Below are positions 8,020 through 17,028 of a stretch of 64,000 nt of DNA, one piece after another. The stretch's first letter is position 1. Each line of letters begins with the position of its first letter. Source of the stretch: Amycolatopsis orientalis DSM 43388 (GTDB taxonomy: Bacteria > Actinomycetota > Actinomycetes > Mycobacteriales > Pseudonocardiaceae); the NCBI RefSeq assembly GCF_000411975.1, contig NZ_ASXG01000099.1, positions 1 through 64,000 on the forward strand, in the 5' to 3' direction. The notes under the pieces are model-generated. The model saw only the letters and a list, made by a program, of their open reading frames with translations, searched no databases and was not told the origin of the DNA. The translations under genes were made by a program, and so were the position numbers.

Positions 8020-9332
8020 GCCGCCGGGGCCCCGGACTCCTGGCGAAGACCGTCCGGCTGCGCGGAACGGGCCTGCCGGATCAGCAACCCGGCGACCAGG
8101 CTGACCGCCGACGCGGCCGCCATGTACACCGCGATGGAGACCCAGGTGCCGGTCGATTCGAGCAGCGACGCGCTGATCGCGGGCGCGAAAGCGTTGCCGC
8201 CGATCGTGCCGAGCGTGAACCCGATCGCCATGCCGCTGAAGCGCAGCGAAACCGGGAACGCCTCGGAGAAGTACACCGGGAACATCGCGTAGTTGCCCGC
8301 GTATCCGGCGAACAGCAGCGCGAACCCGAGCAGCATCAGGCCGAGGTTTCCGGTGTTCAGCAAGGGAAACCAGACGAACGGGAGCACGACCATCGACGCG
8401 GCGGTCGCGGTGAAGACCGTCCGCGCGCCGATGCGGTCGGCGAGCTTGCCGTACAGCGGCGCGGCGATCACGACCACCAGCAGCCCGGGCAGCAGCGCTC
8501 CGAGCATCTTCGACGTGCTCAGGTGCAGCGCGGTCTTGCCGTAGGTCAGCACGTAGACCGACGTCACGGTGATCATGATCCCCGCGCCGACGGTCGCCAG
8601 CGTCACGACGAGCACCGTGCCGCCGCATTTGCGCAGGACGTCGACCAGCGGCAGCTTGTGCACCGAACCGGCGCCCTTGACGTCCGCGAACTCCGGGCTT
8701 TCCCGCAGGCCCAGCCGGATCACCAGCCCGGCGACCACGAGCAGCACGCTCACCAGGAACGGGATCCGCCAGCCCCACGACAGCAGCGCGCTGTCGGGAA
8801 GCTGTGCCACGAGCAGGAACATGACGTTCGCCAGGATGGTGCCGACCGCGGTGCCGGTGTTGAGGATCCCGCCGAAGAAGCCGCGGCGCTCCTTCTCCGC
8901 GTGCTCGACGGTGAGCAGCACCGCGCCGCTGGTCTCGCCGCCCAGCGAAATCCCCTGCACGATGCGCAGCGCCACCAGCAGCACCGGCGCGGCGAGGCCG
9001 ATCTGCCCGTACGACGGGAGCAGGCCGATCGCCGTGGTCGCGAGGCCCATCATGATCAGCGTGGTGACGAGGATGGACTTGCGGCCCATCCGGTCGCCGA
9101 GATGCCCGAACAGCAGCGCCCCGAACGGCCGCGCGACGTAGCCGACGCCGAAACTGGACAACGAGATCAGCGTGCCGACCACGGGATCGGCGGCGGGGAA
9201 GAAGATCTTCGGGAACAGCAGCGAAGCGGCCAGGCCGTAGACGGAGAAATCGTAGAACTCGATGGTGGTGCCGAACCAGCCGGCCAATGCGGCCCGGGCC
9301 GATTGCCGACGCGGTGGTGTGCCAGCGGACAT
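8016..9332 (-). CDS. MFS transporter of the metabolite:H+ symporter (MHS) family
   Basis: This 438-residue protein has twelve predicted membrane segments. It contains MHS hallmarks: WFGTTIEFYDFSVYG at the first helix, GHLGDRMGRKSILV between helices 2 and 3, and GGETSGAVLLTVEHAEKERRGF. Relatives include ShiA, KgtP and ProP, which import organic acids or osmolytes with protons. It is translationally coupled to the LLM oxidoreductase, so it probably imports that enzyme's substrate. An imperfect palindrome GTCCAGTCAGCGGAC at 9401-9415 lies upstream and resembles the sites near the two IclR clusters, suggesting shared regulation. Subfamily assignment is confident; the substrate is unknown. Confidence 0.88.
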   Translation of the reverse strand: MSAGTPPRRQSARAALAGWFGTTIEFYDFSVYGLAASLLFPKIFFPAADPVVGTLISLSSFGVGYVARPFGALLFGHLGDRMGRKSILVTTLIMMGLATTAIGLLPSYGQIGLAAPVLLVALRIVQGISLGGETSGAVLLTVEHAEKERRGFFGGILNTGTAVGTILANVMFLLVAQLPDSALLSWGWRIPFLVSVLLVVAGLVIRLGLRESPEFADVKGAGSVHKLPLVDVLRKCGGTVLVVTLATVGAGIMITVTSVYVLTYGKTALHLSTSKMLGALLPGLLVVVIAAPLYGKLADRIGARTVFTATAASMVVLPFVWFPLLNTGNLGLMLLGFALLFAGYAGNYAMFPVYFSEAFPVSLRFSGMAIGFTLGTIGGNAFAPAISASLLESTGTWVSIAVYMAAASAVSLVAGLLIRQARSAQPDGLRQESGAPAA

Positions 9333-9400
9333 TGCTGCCTCCGGAAATCCGGTTGGGTGGACGTAGGGTTGGGCAAGAGCGGGACCGCGGCAACGCCGGG

Positions 9401-9416
9401 GTCCAGTCAGCGGACC
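9401..9416. promoter_or_regulatory. Candidate IclR-type operator upstream of the MHS transporter
   Basis: GTCCAGTCAGCGGACC contains AGTCAGCGGA, one base different from the GGTSAGCGGA core found at 13114-13125 (reverse), 19714, 19752, 26045 and 26086 (reverse). Confidence 0.4.
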
Positions 9417-9420
9417 GCGG

Positions 9421-11037
9421 CTAGCCGGCCACGCCGATGCGGTGCGCGAACTGGTCGGGATCCAGGTCCAGCCACCGGTAGCCGATGCTGTTCCAGAGAC
9501 CGCAGTGCTGGGCCGCGGCGAACGTTTCGGCGCTGACCGTGGAGCTGCCGCCGGTTTTCAGCACCATCGCCCGGTTCTGCCGGACGCTCGGCCACTCCGC
9601 CTGACCCGCGGCGTCGGGCGAGCCGGTGCGGACGAACGCGCCCCAGTACCGGACCATTTCCGCGGAGAGCCGGAGTTTGTCGCGGTCGTAGACGCTCGTC
9701 GGAGTCGGCCACAGGTACGCCTGGTCGGCCGCGTGGGAGGCGCCGGGGTCGAACCCGGCCGGAGCGGGCGACGGGCTGGGCGCGTCGAAGCGGTAGAGGA
9801 AGGTTTTCGGCTCGTACTTCGCGAACGTGCGGGCGAGTTGCGCGTATTGGCATCCGCCGAGTCCGTAGAAGACGCTGGAATCCGTCCACACCGCACCGAG
9901 GGCGTACGCGGCGGTGTCGCTGGAAGGGTAGTTCCGCAATGGATACTGCTTCAGCACGTCGGCCGCATGGTCGCCGTAGAGGTATTCGAGGCTCTTCTCG
10001 TACTGCGCGGGAGTGGCCTTCGCGAAGGGCCGCGCCCAGGCTCGTACCTCGTCCCGGGTGCTGCCGATCAGCAGCGGGACTTTGGCGAAGCGGCCGGTCT
10101 GGATGGCGGTCATCGGCGCGACCGGCAGTTCGGGGACTCCGGCGGTGGGCAGCGGCCCGGAAAGGATTCCGCCGCGGAATCCCGCGCTCGCGCTGAGGAC
10201 TCGGGAGGCCGGTTCGGCTCGCAGGCAGTCCGCCGGGTCGGCCGCGGCACCGCATCCGGCGTCGTTCGAGAACCGCTGGCCGGCCGCGCGTGCTTCGGCG
10301 ACGGTGTGGCTCGGGCATCCGCCGCTCTGGATGATCGCGCCGTCGACCAAGCCGTGCGTCATCGGCGAGGCGAGCAGCGAGCAGACGGAATGGCCGCCGG
10401 CGGAAAGGCCGGAGATCGTCACGGCATCGCGGTCGCCGCCGAACTGGCCGATGTTCTGCTTCGTCCAGCGGAGCGCGGCGATCTGGTCGAGGAGGCCGTA
10501 GTTTCCGGCACCGGACTGGCTGAGTCCCGGCAGGTTCAGGAAACCGAAGACGCCGAGCCGGTAATTGACGGTCACGACGACGATGTTGTTTGTTTCGGCC
10601 AGCAGCGAACCGTCGAACTCGTCGCCGGAGCCGCTCGAAAAACCGCCGCCGTGGATCCAGAACAGCACCGGAAGACGCTGCCCGCTCGGCCGCGCGGGCC
10701 GGTAGACGTTGAGGTTGAGGCAATCCTCGTTGACCGTCGAGCGCGACGCTTGCGGGCAAGCGGGGCCGTAATCGGTCGCGGGCCGGACGCCGGTCCATTT
10801 CGCCGCCGGCTGCGGCGGTTGCCAGCGCAGGCTTCCGACCGGAGGTGCGGCGTACGGGACGCCCAGGAAGGAGTCGACCGCACCGGTCGTCTTGCCCCGC
10901 AGGCTGCCGGTGTCCGTCTGCACGGTAAGCGAGTACGGGTTTTCCCCGCCCGCCGAAGCGGTACTGCCGGCGAGGACCGGCAATCCGGCCGCTAGCAAGG
11001 AAACGACAACGCCGAGCCAGGCGAATCTGTTTTTCAT
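9421..11037 (-). CDS. Secreted carboxylesterase (type B)
   Basis: This 538-residue enzyme begins with a clear Sec signal peptide (MKNRFAWLGVVVSLLAAGLP, likely cleaved after the TASAGG region). Type-B esterase motifs follow in order: LGVPYAAPP, NEDCLNLNVYRP, the oxyanion-hole HGGGF and the nucleophile elbow GLSAGG. The acidic residue lies in a GSTRDEVR-like stretch and the catalytic His in the GASHAAD region. It hydrolyses carboxylic esters outside the cell. The start ATG 11037 is the only one with a signal peptide. It lies between the transporter/LLM pair and another hydrolase on the same strand, consistent with extracellular release of an ester-linked substrate that is then imported (inference). 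Confidence 0.9.
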   Translation of the reverse strand: MKNRFAWLGVVVSLLAAGLPVLAGSTASAGGENPYSLTVQTDTGSLRGKTTGAVDSFLGVPYAAPPVGSLRWQPPQPAAKWTGVRPATDYGPACPQASRSTVNEDCLNLNVYRPARPSGQRLPVLFWIHGGGFSSGSGDEFDGSLLAETNNIVVVTVNYRLGVFGFLNLPGLSQSGAGNYGLLDQIAALRWTKQNIGQFGGDRDAVTISGLSAGGHSVCSLLASPMTHGLVDGAIIQSGGCPSHTVAEARAAGQRFSNDAGCGAAADPADCLRAEPASRVLSASAGFRGGILSGPLPTAGVPELPVAPMTAIQTGRFAKVPLLIGSTRDEVRAWARPFAKATPAQYEKSLEYLYGDHAADVLKQYPLRNYPSSDTAAYALGAVWTDSSVFYGLGGCQYAQLARTFAKYEPKTFLYRFDAPSPSPAPAGFDPGASHAADQAYLWPTPTSVYDRDKLRLSAEMVRYWGAFVRTGSPDAAGQAEWPSVRQNRAMVLKTGGSSTVSAETFAAAQHCGLWNSIGYRWLDLDPDQFAHRIGVAG

Positions 11038-11081
11038 CTGCGCTCCTCGGTGGTGGGCGAGGCGAAGGGCGGGAATTCGGG

Positions 11082-11900
11082 TCAGCGGGCGAATCGCCGC
11101 AGGAACGGGAGCACCGCGGCGGCCACGTCGTGCGGCTTGTCTTCCATCAGCGCGACGGTTCCGCCCGCGATCACCGTCTGTTCCACGGACTCGGCCGCCG
11201 TCAGATGCGCGGCCAGCGGTTCCAGCGCGGGCAGGGAGAACGGGTCGCCGTCCGCGCCGAGCAACAGCACCGGTGCCCGCACGCGGCCGATCCGGTGCTC
11301 CATTTCGTAGCGTGCACAGGCGAGATGGCCTTCTCGCGGATCGACGCCCGGAGCGAGCGCGTCCCGGACGAACCGGTCGAGCAGCGCGGTCGCCGCGGCC
11401 GGGTAGTACGGCCGTCGTTGTTCCCACCAGGCGAGCAGGTGCGCCCCGCCCGGATCGCGGCGGGCGTCGTCCACGCCGGGACCGTCCACATGCGACTTCC
11501 GGTAGACCGCGTCCGCCCAGGGCGTCGAGGACAGCACCACCGCGGCGACCCGTTCCGGTGCGGCGGCGGCGATCTGGACCGCGACCGCGCCTCCGGTGTG
11601 GTGCCCGACGATCGCGGCTCGCTCCACGCCCAGCGCGGCCAAAGCGGCGAGCGTGCCCTCGGCGTAGTCCTCGATGCGCTGCGGGGCCGGGAGCGGCGTG
11701 CTGTTGCCGAAGCCCGGCAGGTCGAGCGCGAGCACTCGGTAGCCGACGGCGAGAAGCGGCTGCAGCTCCCGGAATTCGTCGAGCGAACGCGGGGTCTGGT
11801 GCAGCAGGACGACGGCCGGGCCGGCGCCCTGCTCCGCGTAGTGCACCTGTCCGCCGGGCACTGAGACGTACCCGTAGCGGGCCGGACCTGTCGTAGTCAC
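11082..11900 (-). CDS. Alpha/beta-hydrolase-fold protein with an atypical nucleophile elbow
   Basis: The 272-residue protein has the alpha/beta-hydrolase order: AVVLLHQTPRSLDEF (oxyanion strand), RVLALDLPGFGNS, then the elbow IVGHHTGG at residues 98-104, and a late acid strand VLLLGADGDPFS. The elbow carries His101 where Ser, Asp or Cys is expected. The usual C-terminal GGH reads GGTVALMEDKP, so the normal catalytic His is also missing. Similar GHHTG elbows occur in a subset of actinobacterial and proteobacterial family members, so this is probably a real variant rather than an error. Function unknown. It is divergent from the IclR gene at 12112 and close to the secreted esterase. Confidence 0.75.
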   Translation of the reverse strand: MTTTGPARYGYVSVPGGQVHYAEQGAGPAVVLLHQTPRSLDEFRELQPLLAVGYRVLALDLPGFGNSTPLPAPQRIEDYAEGTLAALAALGVERAAIVGHHTGGAVAVQIAAAAPERVAAVVLSSTPWADAVYRKSHVDGPGVDDARRDPGGAHLLAWWEQRRPYYPAAATALLDRFVRDALAPGVDPREGHLACARYEMEHRIGRVRAPVLLLGADGDPFSLPALEPLAAHLTAAESVEQTVIAGGTVALMEDKPHDVAAAVLPFLRRFAR

Positions 11901-12111
11901 CCTTCGACCTCCACCGGGCTGGCGTTCGGGCCCGCGACGCCGCGAGCAGTGCCCGGGAGTGTTCGCCTTCCGTGCCGCCGGGCCTACTCTCCCGGTCCGC
12001 CCACCGGACCCGGGCGCGACCGCGCGGCAACGACGGGGTGACCGGCGCTGGACTTGGATCTTGCCGCCTGGTGATAATCACGGCTCGTTCCCCGACCGCC
12101 GAGGAGGCGCC

Positions 12112-12945
12112 ATGACAGCACCGGACGGCGGGCGCCCGAGTTCGGTGCTCGGCAAGGCGCAGCTGCTGCTCGGCGCGTTCGAATCGGGCGCCTACCAGCT
12201 GGGGCTCACCGAGCTGAGCCGCCGCTCCGGCGTGCCGAAGGCGACCGCCTACCGGCTGGCGCAGGAGCTGACCGAATGGGGCCTGCTGGAACGCCGCGGC
12301 GACCTGTACCAGCTCGGCCTGCGGATCTTCGAACTCGGCCAGCGGGTGCCGGCGTCCGCGGTGCTGCGGGCGGTGGCCCGGCCCGCGCTGACCGACCTGT
12401 TCGCCGCGACCCGCGCCACGATCCACCTCGCCGTGCTGGACGGCGTGCACACGCTGTTCTTGGAAAAGGTCGCCGGCGAAGCCAACATCCACTCGCATTC
12501 CCGCATCGGCGGACGGCTGCCCGCGGCGGGCACCGCGACCGGCAAAGTGCTGCTCGCGGCCGCGCCGGACCTGGAAGCGCACCTGGCCCAGTTCCGCGAA
12601 TCCGGGCTGCCCCACCTGACTTCCCGCACTGTGTCCACGGTGGACGATCTGCGCAAGCAGCTGACCGCGGTGCGAGCACAGGGTTTCGCGCTCGAGATCG
12701 AGGAAACGATGCCCGGCGTCGGCAGCCTCGCGGTCCCGGTGACCGGCGCGGACGGCACGGTCCACGCGGCGGTGTCGACCACCGGCCCGGTGCCTCGCCT
12801 CGCGCCCCGCCGCCTGCTGCCCGAACTGCGCTCCACCGCGGCGACGATCGCACGCGCACTCGACCGGGCGCTGCTGACCGCCTCCGAGGTGCGCAACGAA
12901 CGCACCTCGACCGCGCTCACCCCAATCCGGCACGCAGCGGGCTGA
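12112..12945 (+). CDS. IclR-family transcriptional regulator (first of two paralogues)
   Basis: The 277-residue protein starts at ATG 12112 with GAGGAGG at 12101-12107. An N-terminal winged helix (LTELSRRSGVPKATAYRLAQEL, GLLERRGDLYQLG) precedes the IclR effector domain (RATIHLAVLDGVHTLFLEKV, then GTATGKVLLAAAP). IclR proteins bind palindromes and sense small organic acids. It is closely similar to the regulator at 26099, which closes the same catabolic block; the two share the SVLGKxQLxLxAF opening and most of the HTH. It probably controls the ligase/CoA-transferase genes downstream and the divergent hydrolase (inference). Confidence 0.9.
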   Translation: MTAPDGGRPSSVLGKAQLLLGAFESGAYQLGLTELSRRSGVPKATAYRLAQELTEWGLLERRGDLYQLGLRIFELGQRVPASAVLRAVARPALTDLFAATRATIHLAVLDGVHTLFLEKVAGEANIHSHSRIGGRLPAAGTATGKVLLAAAPDLEAHLAQFRESGLPHLTSRTVSTVDDLRKQLTAVRAQGFALEIEETMPGVGSLAVPVTGADGTVHAAVSTTGPVPRLAPRRLLPELRSTAATIARALDRALLTASEVRNERTSTALTPIRHAAG

Positions 12946-13014
12946 TTGTCCGCGCTGGCGCCGTGAGTTGATGCCCTTGCCGACGGACCACCCATCCGCG
13001 GATCGATCGACCCG

Positions 13015-13168
13015 CTTGGCCCTCTCTCGTGCCCGCCCGACGGTCGCGCTCATCCCGCTCCGGCAGGCAACAGGTTGACCGTCCGCGCACCGGCCCCGAT
13101 CCACCGGCGGATCGGTCCGCTCACCGATCCACCTGCTTGGCCCTCCCCCATCACCGCCCGACGATCGC
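13015..13168. repeat. Imperfect tandem duplication upstream of the acyl-CoA ligase
   Basis: A ~33-base segment beginning CTTGGCCCTC and ending near GACGGTCGC at 13015-13047 recurs at 13136-13168 with about six changes, a period of 121 bases. Flanking sequence (GTCCGCGC, GCGGATCG) also recurs, so the whole ~120-base promoter segment looks duplicated. Confidence 0.5.
13109..13130. promoter_or_regulatory. Candidate IclR operator before the acyl-CoA ligase
   Basis: GGATCGGT and ACCGATCC form a perfect 8-base inverted repeat around CCGCTC. The same stretch contains, on the reverse strand, GGTGAGCGGACC, identical to the two sites before the Rieske gene. Confidence 0.5.
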
Positions 13169-13171
13169 CGC

Positions 13172-14722
13172 GTGGACGAGACCCAGCCGCGCACCCTGCC
13201 CGACCTGCTCACGCTCCGGGCTCGGCAGGACCCGGACCGTGAGCTGATCCGCTTCGAAGACGGCCGCGGCCTGCGCGTCGGCGACGTCGAAGCCGGATCC
13301 CGGACGCTGGCCGCCCGGCTCGCGCTGCCGCCCGGCACTCGGGTGCTGACCTGCCTGCGCCCCGGCCGCACCGCGGTCGAGCTGCTGTTCGGCCTCGCCC
13401 GGCTGGGCGCGGTGGAAGTGCCGCTGGCCCTGGACATCACCGCGCCGGCGGCGGAAGCGCTGCGGCATTCCACCGGCGCGGCCCTGCTGATCGCCGGCAC
13501 CTCCGCGCTCGCCGCCAACCCGGCGGTGGCGGCCCTGCTCCCCCGGACGAACCGGGTCGTGCTGGTCGCCGAGGACGACGACGGGCCGTCCGGGCACCCG
13601 TTCCTCGACGAGCTGCCCGCGACCGCGGCCGGCGAGCACCGTCCCGCCGCGGAAGACCTGCTCGTCGTCCTGTCGACCTCGGGCACCACCGGCCGGGCCA
13701 AGGCCGCCGAACTCCCGCACTTCGCGGCGATGCGGCACGCGCGCCGGGTGGCCGCGACGATGCGATACGGCCCGCAGGACGTGCTGTTCAACGTGTTCCC
13801 GTGGAATCATGTGAACGTCCGGCACACCGCGCTGCTGCCCGCGTTGCTGACCGGCGCGCGGCTGGTCGCGCACCGGCGTTTCTCGGCGTCGCGGTTTTGG
13901 GAAGTCTGCCGGGCCGAAGGCGTCACGGCGTTCAACTTCATGGGCGCGATGCTGGCGATCCTCGACCGGCAGCCGCCGTCCGTCCGCGACCGCGACCACG
14001 CGGTGCGGCTCGCCTACGGCGCCCCGGCACCCGCCGAGCTGGCCGCGAGATTCCACGAGCGGTTCGGGGTGCGGGCGCTGGAGGCCTACGCGAGCACCGA
14101 ACTCGGCGACGTCGCGGCCAACACCCCGGACGACTGGCGGCCGGGGACCGCGGGGCGGGTGGTCGGCGAGTACGAGGTCGCGATCCTCGACGAAGCCGGC
14201 CGGCCTCTCCCGCCCGGCCATACCGGGCAGATCGCCGCGCGCGCCCGGCTGCCGCACCAGCGGTTCCGCGGCTACGCGGGCGATCCCGCGGCGACGGCGG
14301 CGGTCCTGCGCGACGGCTGGTTCCGCACCGGCGACCGCGGCCTTCTCGACGCCGACGGGTACCTGGTCTTCGCCGGGCGGCGCGGCGACGTGATCCGCCG
14401 GCGCGGGGAGAACATCGCGACCTGGGAGGTCGAGCAGGTGCTGCGGGCGATGCCCGGGGTGGTCGACGCCGCCGCGGTCGGAGTCGAATCCGATCTCACC
14501 GAACAGGAGATCCTCGTCGTGCTCGCCACCTCCGACCAGGCTCTCGACGGGCCCGCGGTGCACGAGTGGTGCCGCTTCCGGCTGCCCCGGCACGCCCGCC
14601 CGCGCTACGTGCGGATCGACCGCGAGCTGCCGCGCAACGGCAGCGGCAAGATCGTCAAGCAGCTGCTTCCGTCCACAGTGGACGAGTCCACGTGGGACGC
14701 CGAACGCCGGTCCGCTGGGTGA
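13172..14722 (+). CDS. AMP-dependent acyl/aryl-CoA ligase
   Basis: This 516-residue ANL-family enzyme activates a carboxylic acid as acyl-AMP and then CoA thioester. Visible motifs are the P-loop LSTSGTTGRAKAAEL near residue 170, the AYASTELGD-like A5 motif, GWFRTGDRG (A7), the hinge GRRGDVIRRRGENIATWEVE (A8) and the A10 lysine PRNGSGKIVKQ. The start is GTG 13172; I see no strong Shine-Dalgarno, which leaves some doubt. It is followed by the CoA-transferase gene after 74 bases, then an enoyl-CoA hydratase, so the three probably process a CoA-bound intermediate of the aromatic block. It resembles the CaiC/crotonobetaine-CoA ligase group. Substrate unknown. Confidence 0.87.
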   Translation: MDETQPRTLPDLLTLRARQDPDRELIRFEDGRGLRVGDVEAGSRTLAARLALPPGTRVLTCLRPGRTAVELLFGLARLGAVEVPLALDITAPAAEALRHSTGAALLIAGTSALAANPAVAALLPRTNRVVLVAEDDDGPSGHPFLDELPATAAGEHRPAAEDLLVVLSTSGTTGRAKAAELPHFAAMRHARRVAATMRYGPQDVLFNVFPWNHVNVRHTALLPALLTGARLVAHRRFSASRFWEVCRAEGVTAFNFMGAMLAILDRQPPSVRDRDHAVRLAYGAPAPAELAARFHERFGVRALEAYASTELGDVAANTPDDWRPGTAGRVVGEYEVAILDEAGRPLPPGHTGQIAARARLPHQRFRGYAGDPAATAAVLRDGWFRTGDRGLLDADGYLVFAGRRGDVIRRRGENIATWEVEQVLRAMPGVVDAAAVGVESDLTEQEILVVLATSDQALDGPAVHEWCRFRLPRHARPRYVRIDRELPRNGSGKIVKQLLPSTVDESTWDAERRSAG

Positions 14723-14796
14723 ACCGGAACCCGGCTTTCCCGCCGGGGCGCTGCCTACGGTCGGCAGATCATTCCCGTTCCCGCCAGGAGGACCCG

Positions 14797-17028
14797 GTGC
14801 GCGTACTCGACCTGACCGACGAATTGGCGCGGCAGGGCGCCCGGCTGCTGGTCGGCCTCGGCGCCGACGTGGTGCGGGCCGACCCGGACGACCAGCTGCC
14901 GGAGACCGCGCGGATCCATTGGCACGCCGGGAAAAAGCTCGCCACGGGGACCGCCCTCGACGCGCTCGCCGCGGAAGCGGACGTGGTGCTGGAAAGCGGA
15001 CCGGCCAACCGGTTGCGCGGGCTCCGTCCCGACGGCTCGTCGCGGTGGCCGCACGCGGTCCACGTGGCGGTGACCCCGTTCGGCCTCACCGGCCCGCGGC
15101 GCGGCTGGGTCGGCGGCGACCTCGTGCTCGCCTCGGCCGGCGGGATGACCTGGCTCGGCGGGAAACCCGGCGGACAGCCCAAGCCCCCGCCGCGGGAACA
15201 AGCCCTCCAGCTGGCCGGGGCGCACGGCGCGATCGCGGCCCTGCTGGGCGTACTCGCCAAGGACCGCACCGGCGCCGGGCAGCTGATCGACGTGTCCGCG
15301 CAGGAAGCAGTCGCCGCGACGCTGGAAACCGGGGCGATCTCGTGGATCCACGCCGGACGTTTCCCGGTCCGCAACGGCGGCGTCTACGACCATGTCGCGC
15401 ACCGGATTTTCGCGGCCGCGGACGGCTATGTCGCGGGCGGCTATTCCGGCAGCGAACGCATGTGGACCGATTTGCTGGCCTGGCTGGCCGAGGAGGGCGA
15501 GGCGGCCGATCTGCTGGACGAGCGGTTCGCCGACCCGGTCCTGCGCTGGGCGGAACGCCCGCACGTAGACGAGGTGATCGCGCGGTTCGTCGCGAAACGC
15601 ACCGCGCGGGAGGTCGCCGAACAGGGCCGGGCCCGCGCGCTGCCGTGGGCCGAAGTGACTCCGCCGAGCCAGTTGACCGGCAACCCGCAGCTGCGCGACC
15701 GGAAGTTCTTCGTTTCCGTCGACGGGATCGAAAACGCCGGTTTCCCCTGGAACGCACCCGCGCTGCCCCGGCCGGTCGCGCTGTCGCGGCTCGCCGAGGG
15801 CCGGTGGAGCAGCGCACCGCGCACGCCGCGGGCCGCGAGCGGCAGCCGGGCCCTGGACGGGGTTCGCGTCCTCGACCTGACCTGGGTGCTGGCCGGGCCG
15901 TACGCCACCAAGATCCTCGCCGAACACGGTGCCGACGTGATCAAGGTCGAGTCCCGGCACCGGCACGACCCGACCCGGTTCTCGCCGTCCATGCGGCTGC
16001 GGCCGGACGCCGGACCGGACGACTCGGGCTACTTCCTCAACTTCAACCGCGGCAAGCGCAGCCTCGCGCTCAATCTCCGCACCGAAGCCGGCCAGGCCGT
16101 CCTGCGCGACCTGGCTGCCCGCTGCGACGTCGTCGTCGAGAACTTCAGTCCCGGGGTGCTGGCGAAGTGGGGCCTGGACTACGAGTCGCTGCGGAAGCTG
16201 AATCCGCGGGCGATCCTGGTGTCGATGTCCGGCGTCGGGCACACCGGTCCGTGGCGGAAAGCGGTGACCTTCGCCGACACCCTCGCCGCGATGTCCGGGC
16301 TGTCCAGCGAAACCCGCGACCCGGGCGAGCCGCCCCAGGGCCTGGTGTTCGGCCTCGGCGACATGGTGGCCGCCAACGCCGCCGTGCTCGGAGCGCTCGA
16401 TCTGCTCGCCCGGGGAGAGGGCGGGCACGTCGATCTGTCCCAGCTCGAAGCGATGGCCGCCACCATGGGTCCGGCCGTCCTCGACGACGGCCGCGACGAC
16501 CCGCGCACGGCAGCACACCCGAACCGCTCGCCGCACGCGGTCCCGCACGGCGTCTACCCCGCCGCAGGCGACGACCGGTGGATCGCCATCACCGCGCAAG
16601 ACGAGGCGCAGTGGGCTGCATTGCGCGATATAGCCGGACTCCCCGGCGACGGAGACCTCGCCCAGCGCCGAGCGGCCGAGGACGAGATCGACACCGCGCT
16701 CGCCGCCTGGACCCGCGACCAGTACGCCGCCGACCTCGCGGCCCGGCTGCAGGCCGCCGGAGTCGCCGCCGCACTCGTCGCCACCGGCCGCGACCTCGTC
16801 GAAGCCGACGAACACCTCGCCGCACGCGGTTTCTACCCCGCGCTGGAACACCCGATCGCGGGCCCGGTGCGACACGAGGGGATCGTCGCGCGGCTGACCG
16901 CGACTCCAGGCGCACTCGGCTCGCCCGCTCCCCTGCTCGGGCAGCACACCGAAGAGGTGCTGACCGAGCTGCTGTCTCTCGACGACGACCGCATCGCCGC
17001 ATTGCGCGCCGCCGGGGCGACCGAATGA
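14797..17028 (+). CDS. Tandem-domain class III CoA transferase (CaiB/BaiF family)
   Basis: From GTG 14797 (CAGGAGGA just upstream) the protein has 743 residues and two consecutive CaiB/BaiF-type domains. The second, from about residue 350, is canonical: LDGVRVLDLTWVLAGPYATK, GADVIKVE, NFNRGKRSLALNL, and the GDMVAANAAVLGAL segment with the catalytic Asp. The first has VRVLDLTDELARQGARLLVG and GADVVRAD but reads REQALQLAGAHGAIAALLG where the Asp segment should be, so it appears to lack the catalytic Asp and may be structural. Class III enzymes form interlocked dimers; a fusion could mimic one. It would move CoA between acids in the ligase/hydratase pathway. Its 3' end is duplicated downstream. 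Confidence 0.87.
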   Translation: MRVLDLTDELARQGARLLVGLGADVVRADPDDQLPETARIHWHAGKKLATGTALDALAAEADVVLESGPANRLRGLRPDGSSRWPHAVHVAVTPFGLTGPRRGWVGGDLVLASAGGMTWLGGKPGGQPKPPPREQALQLAGAHGAIAALLGVLAKDRTGAGQLIDVSAQEAVAATLETGAISWIHAGRFPVRNGGVYDHVAHRIFAAADGYVAGGYSGSERMWTDLLAWLAEEGEAADLLDERFADPVLRWAERPHVDEVIARFVAKRTAREVAEQGRARALPWAEVTPPSQLTGNPQLRDRKFFVSVDGIENAGFPWNAPALPRPVALSRLAEGRWSSAPRTPRAASGSRALDGVRVLDLTWVLAGPYATKILAEHGADVIKVESRHRHDPTRFSPSMRLRPDAGPDDSGYFLNFNRGKRSLALNLRTEAGQAVLRDLAARCDVVVENFSPGVLAKWGLDYESLRKLNPRAILVSMSGVGHTGPWRKAVTFADTLAAMSGLSSETRDPGEPPQGLVFGLGDMVAANAAVLGALDLLARGEGGHVDLSQLEAMAATMGPAVLDDGRDDPRTAAHPNRSPHAVPHGVYPAAGDDRWIAITAQDEAQWAALRDIAGLPGDGDLAQRRAAEDEIDTALAAWTRDQYAADLAARLQAAGVAAALVATGRDLVEADEHLAARGFYPALEHPIAGPVRHEGIVARLTATPGALGSPAPLLGQHTEEVLTELLSLDDDRIAALRAAGATE

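Noticed and set aside
9421..13791. A 1456-codon minus-strand open frame
   Set aside because: Only its 3' part (9421-11037) is a recognisable carboxylesterase with a signal peptide. The rest runs antisense through the IclR and hydrolase genes and is a GC-bias artefact.
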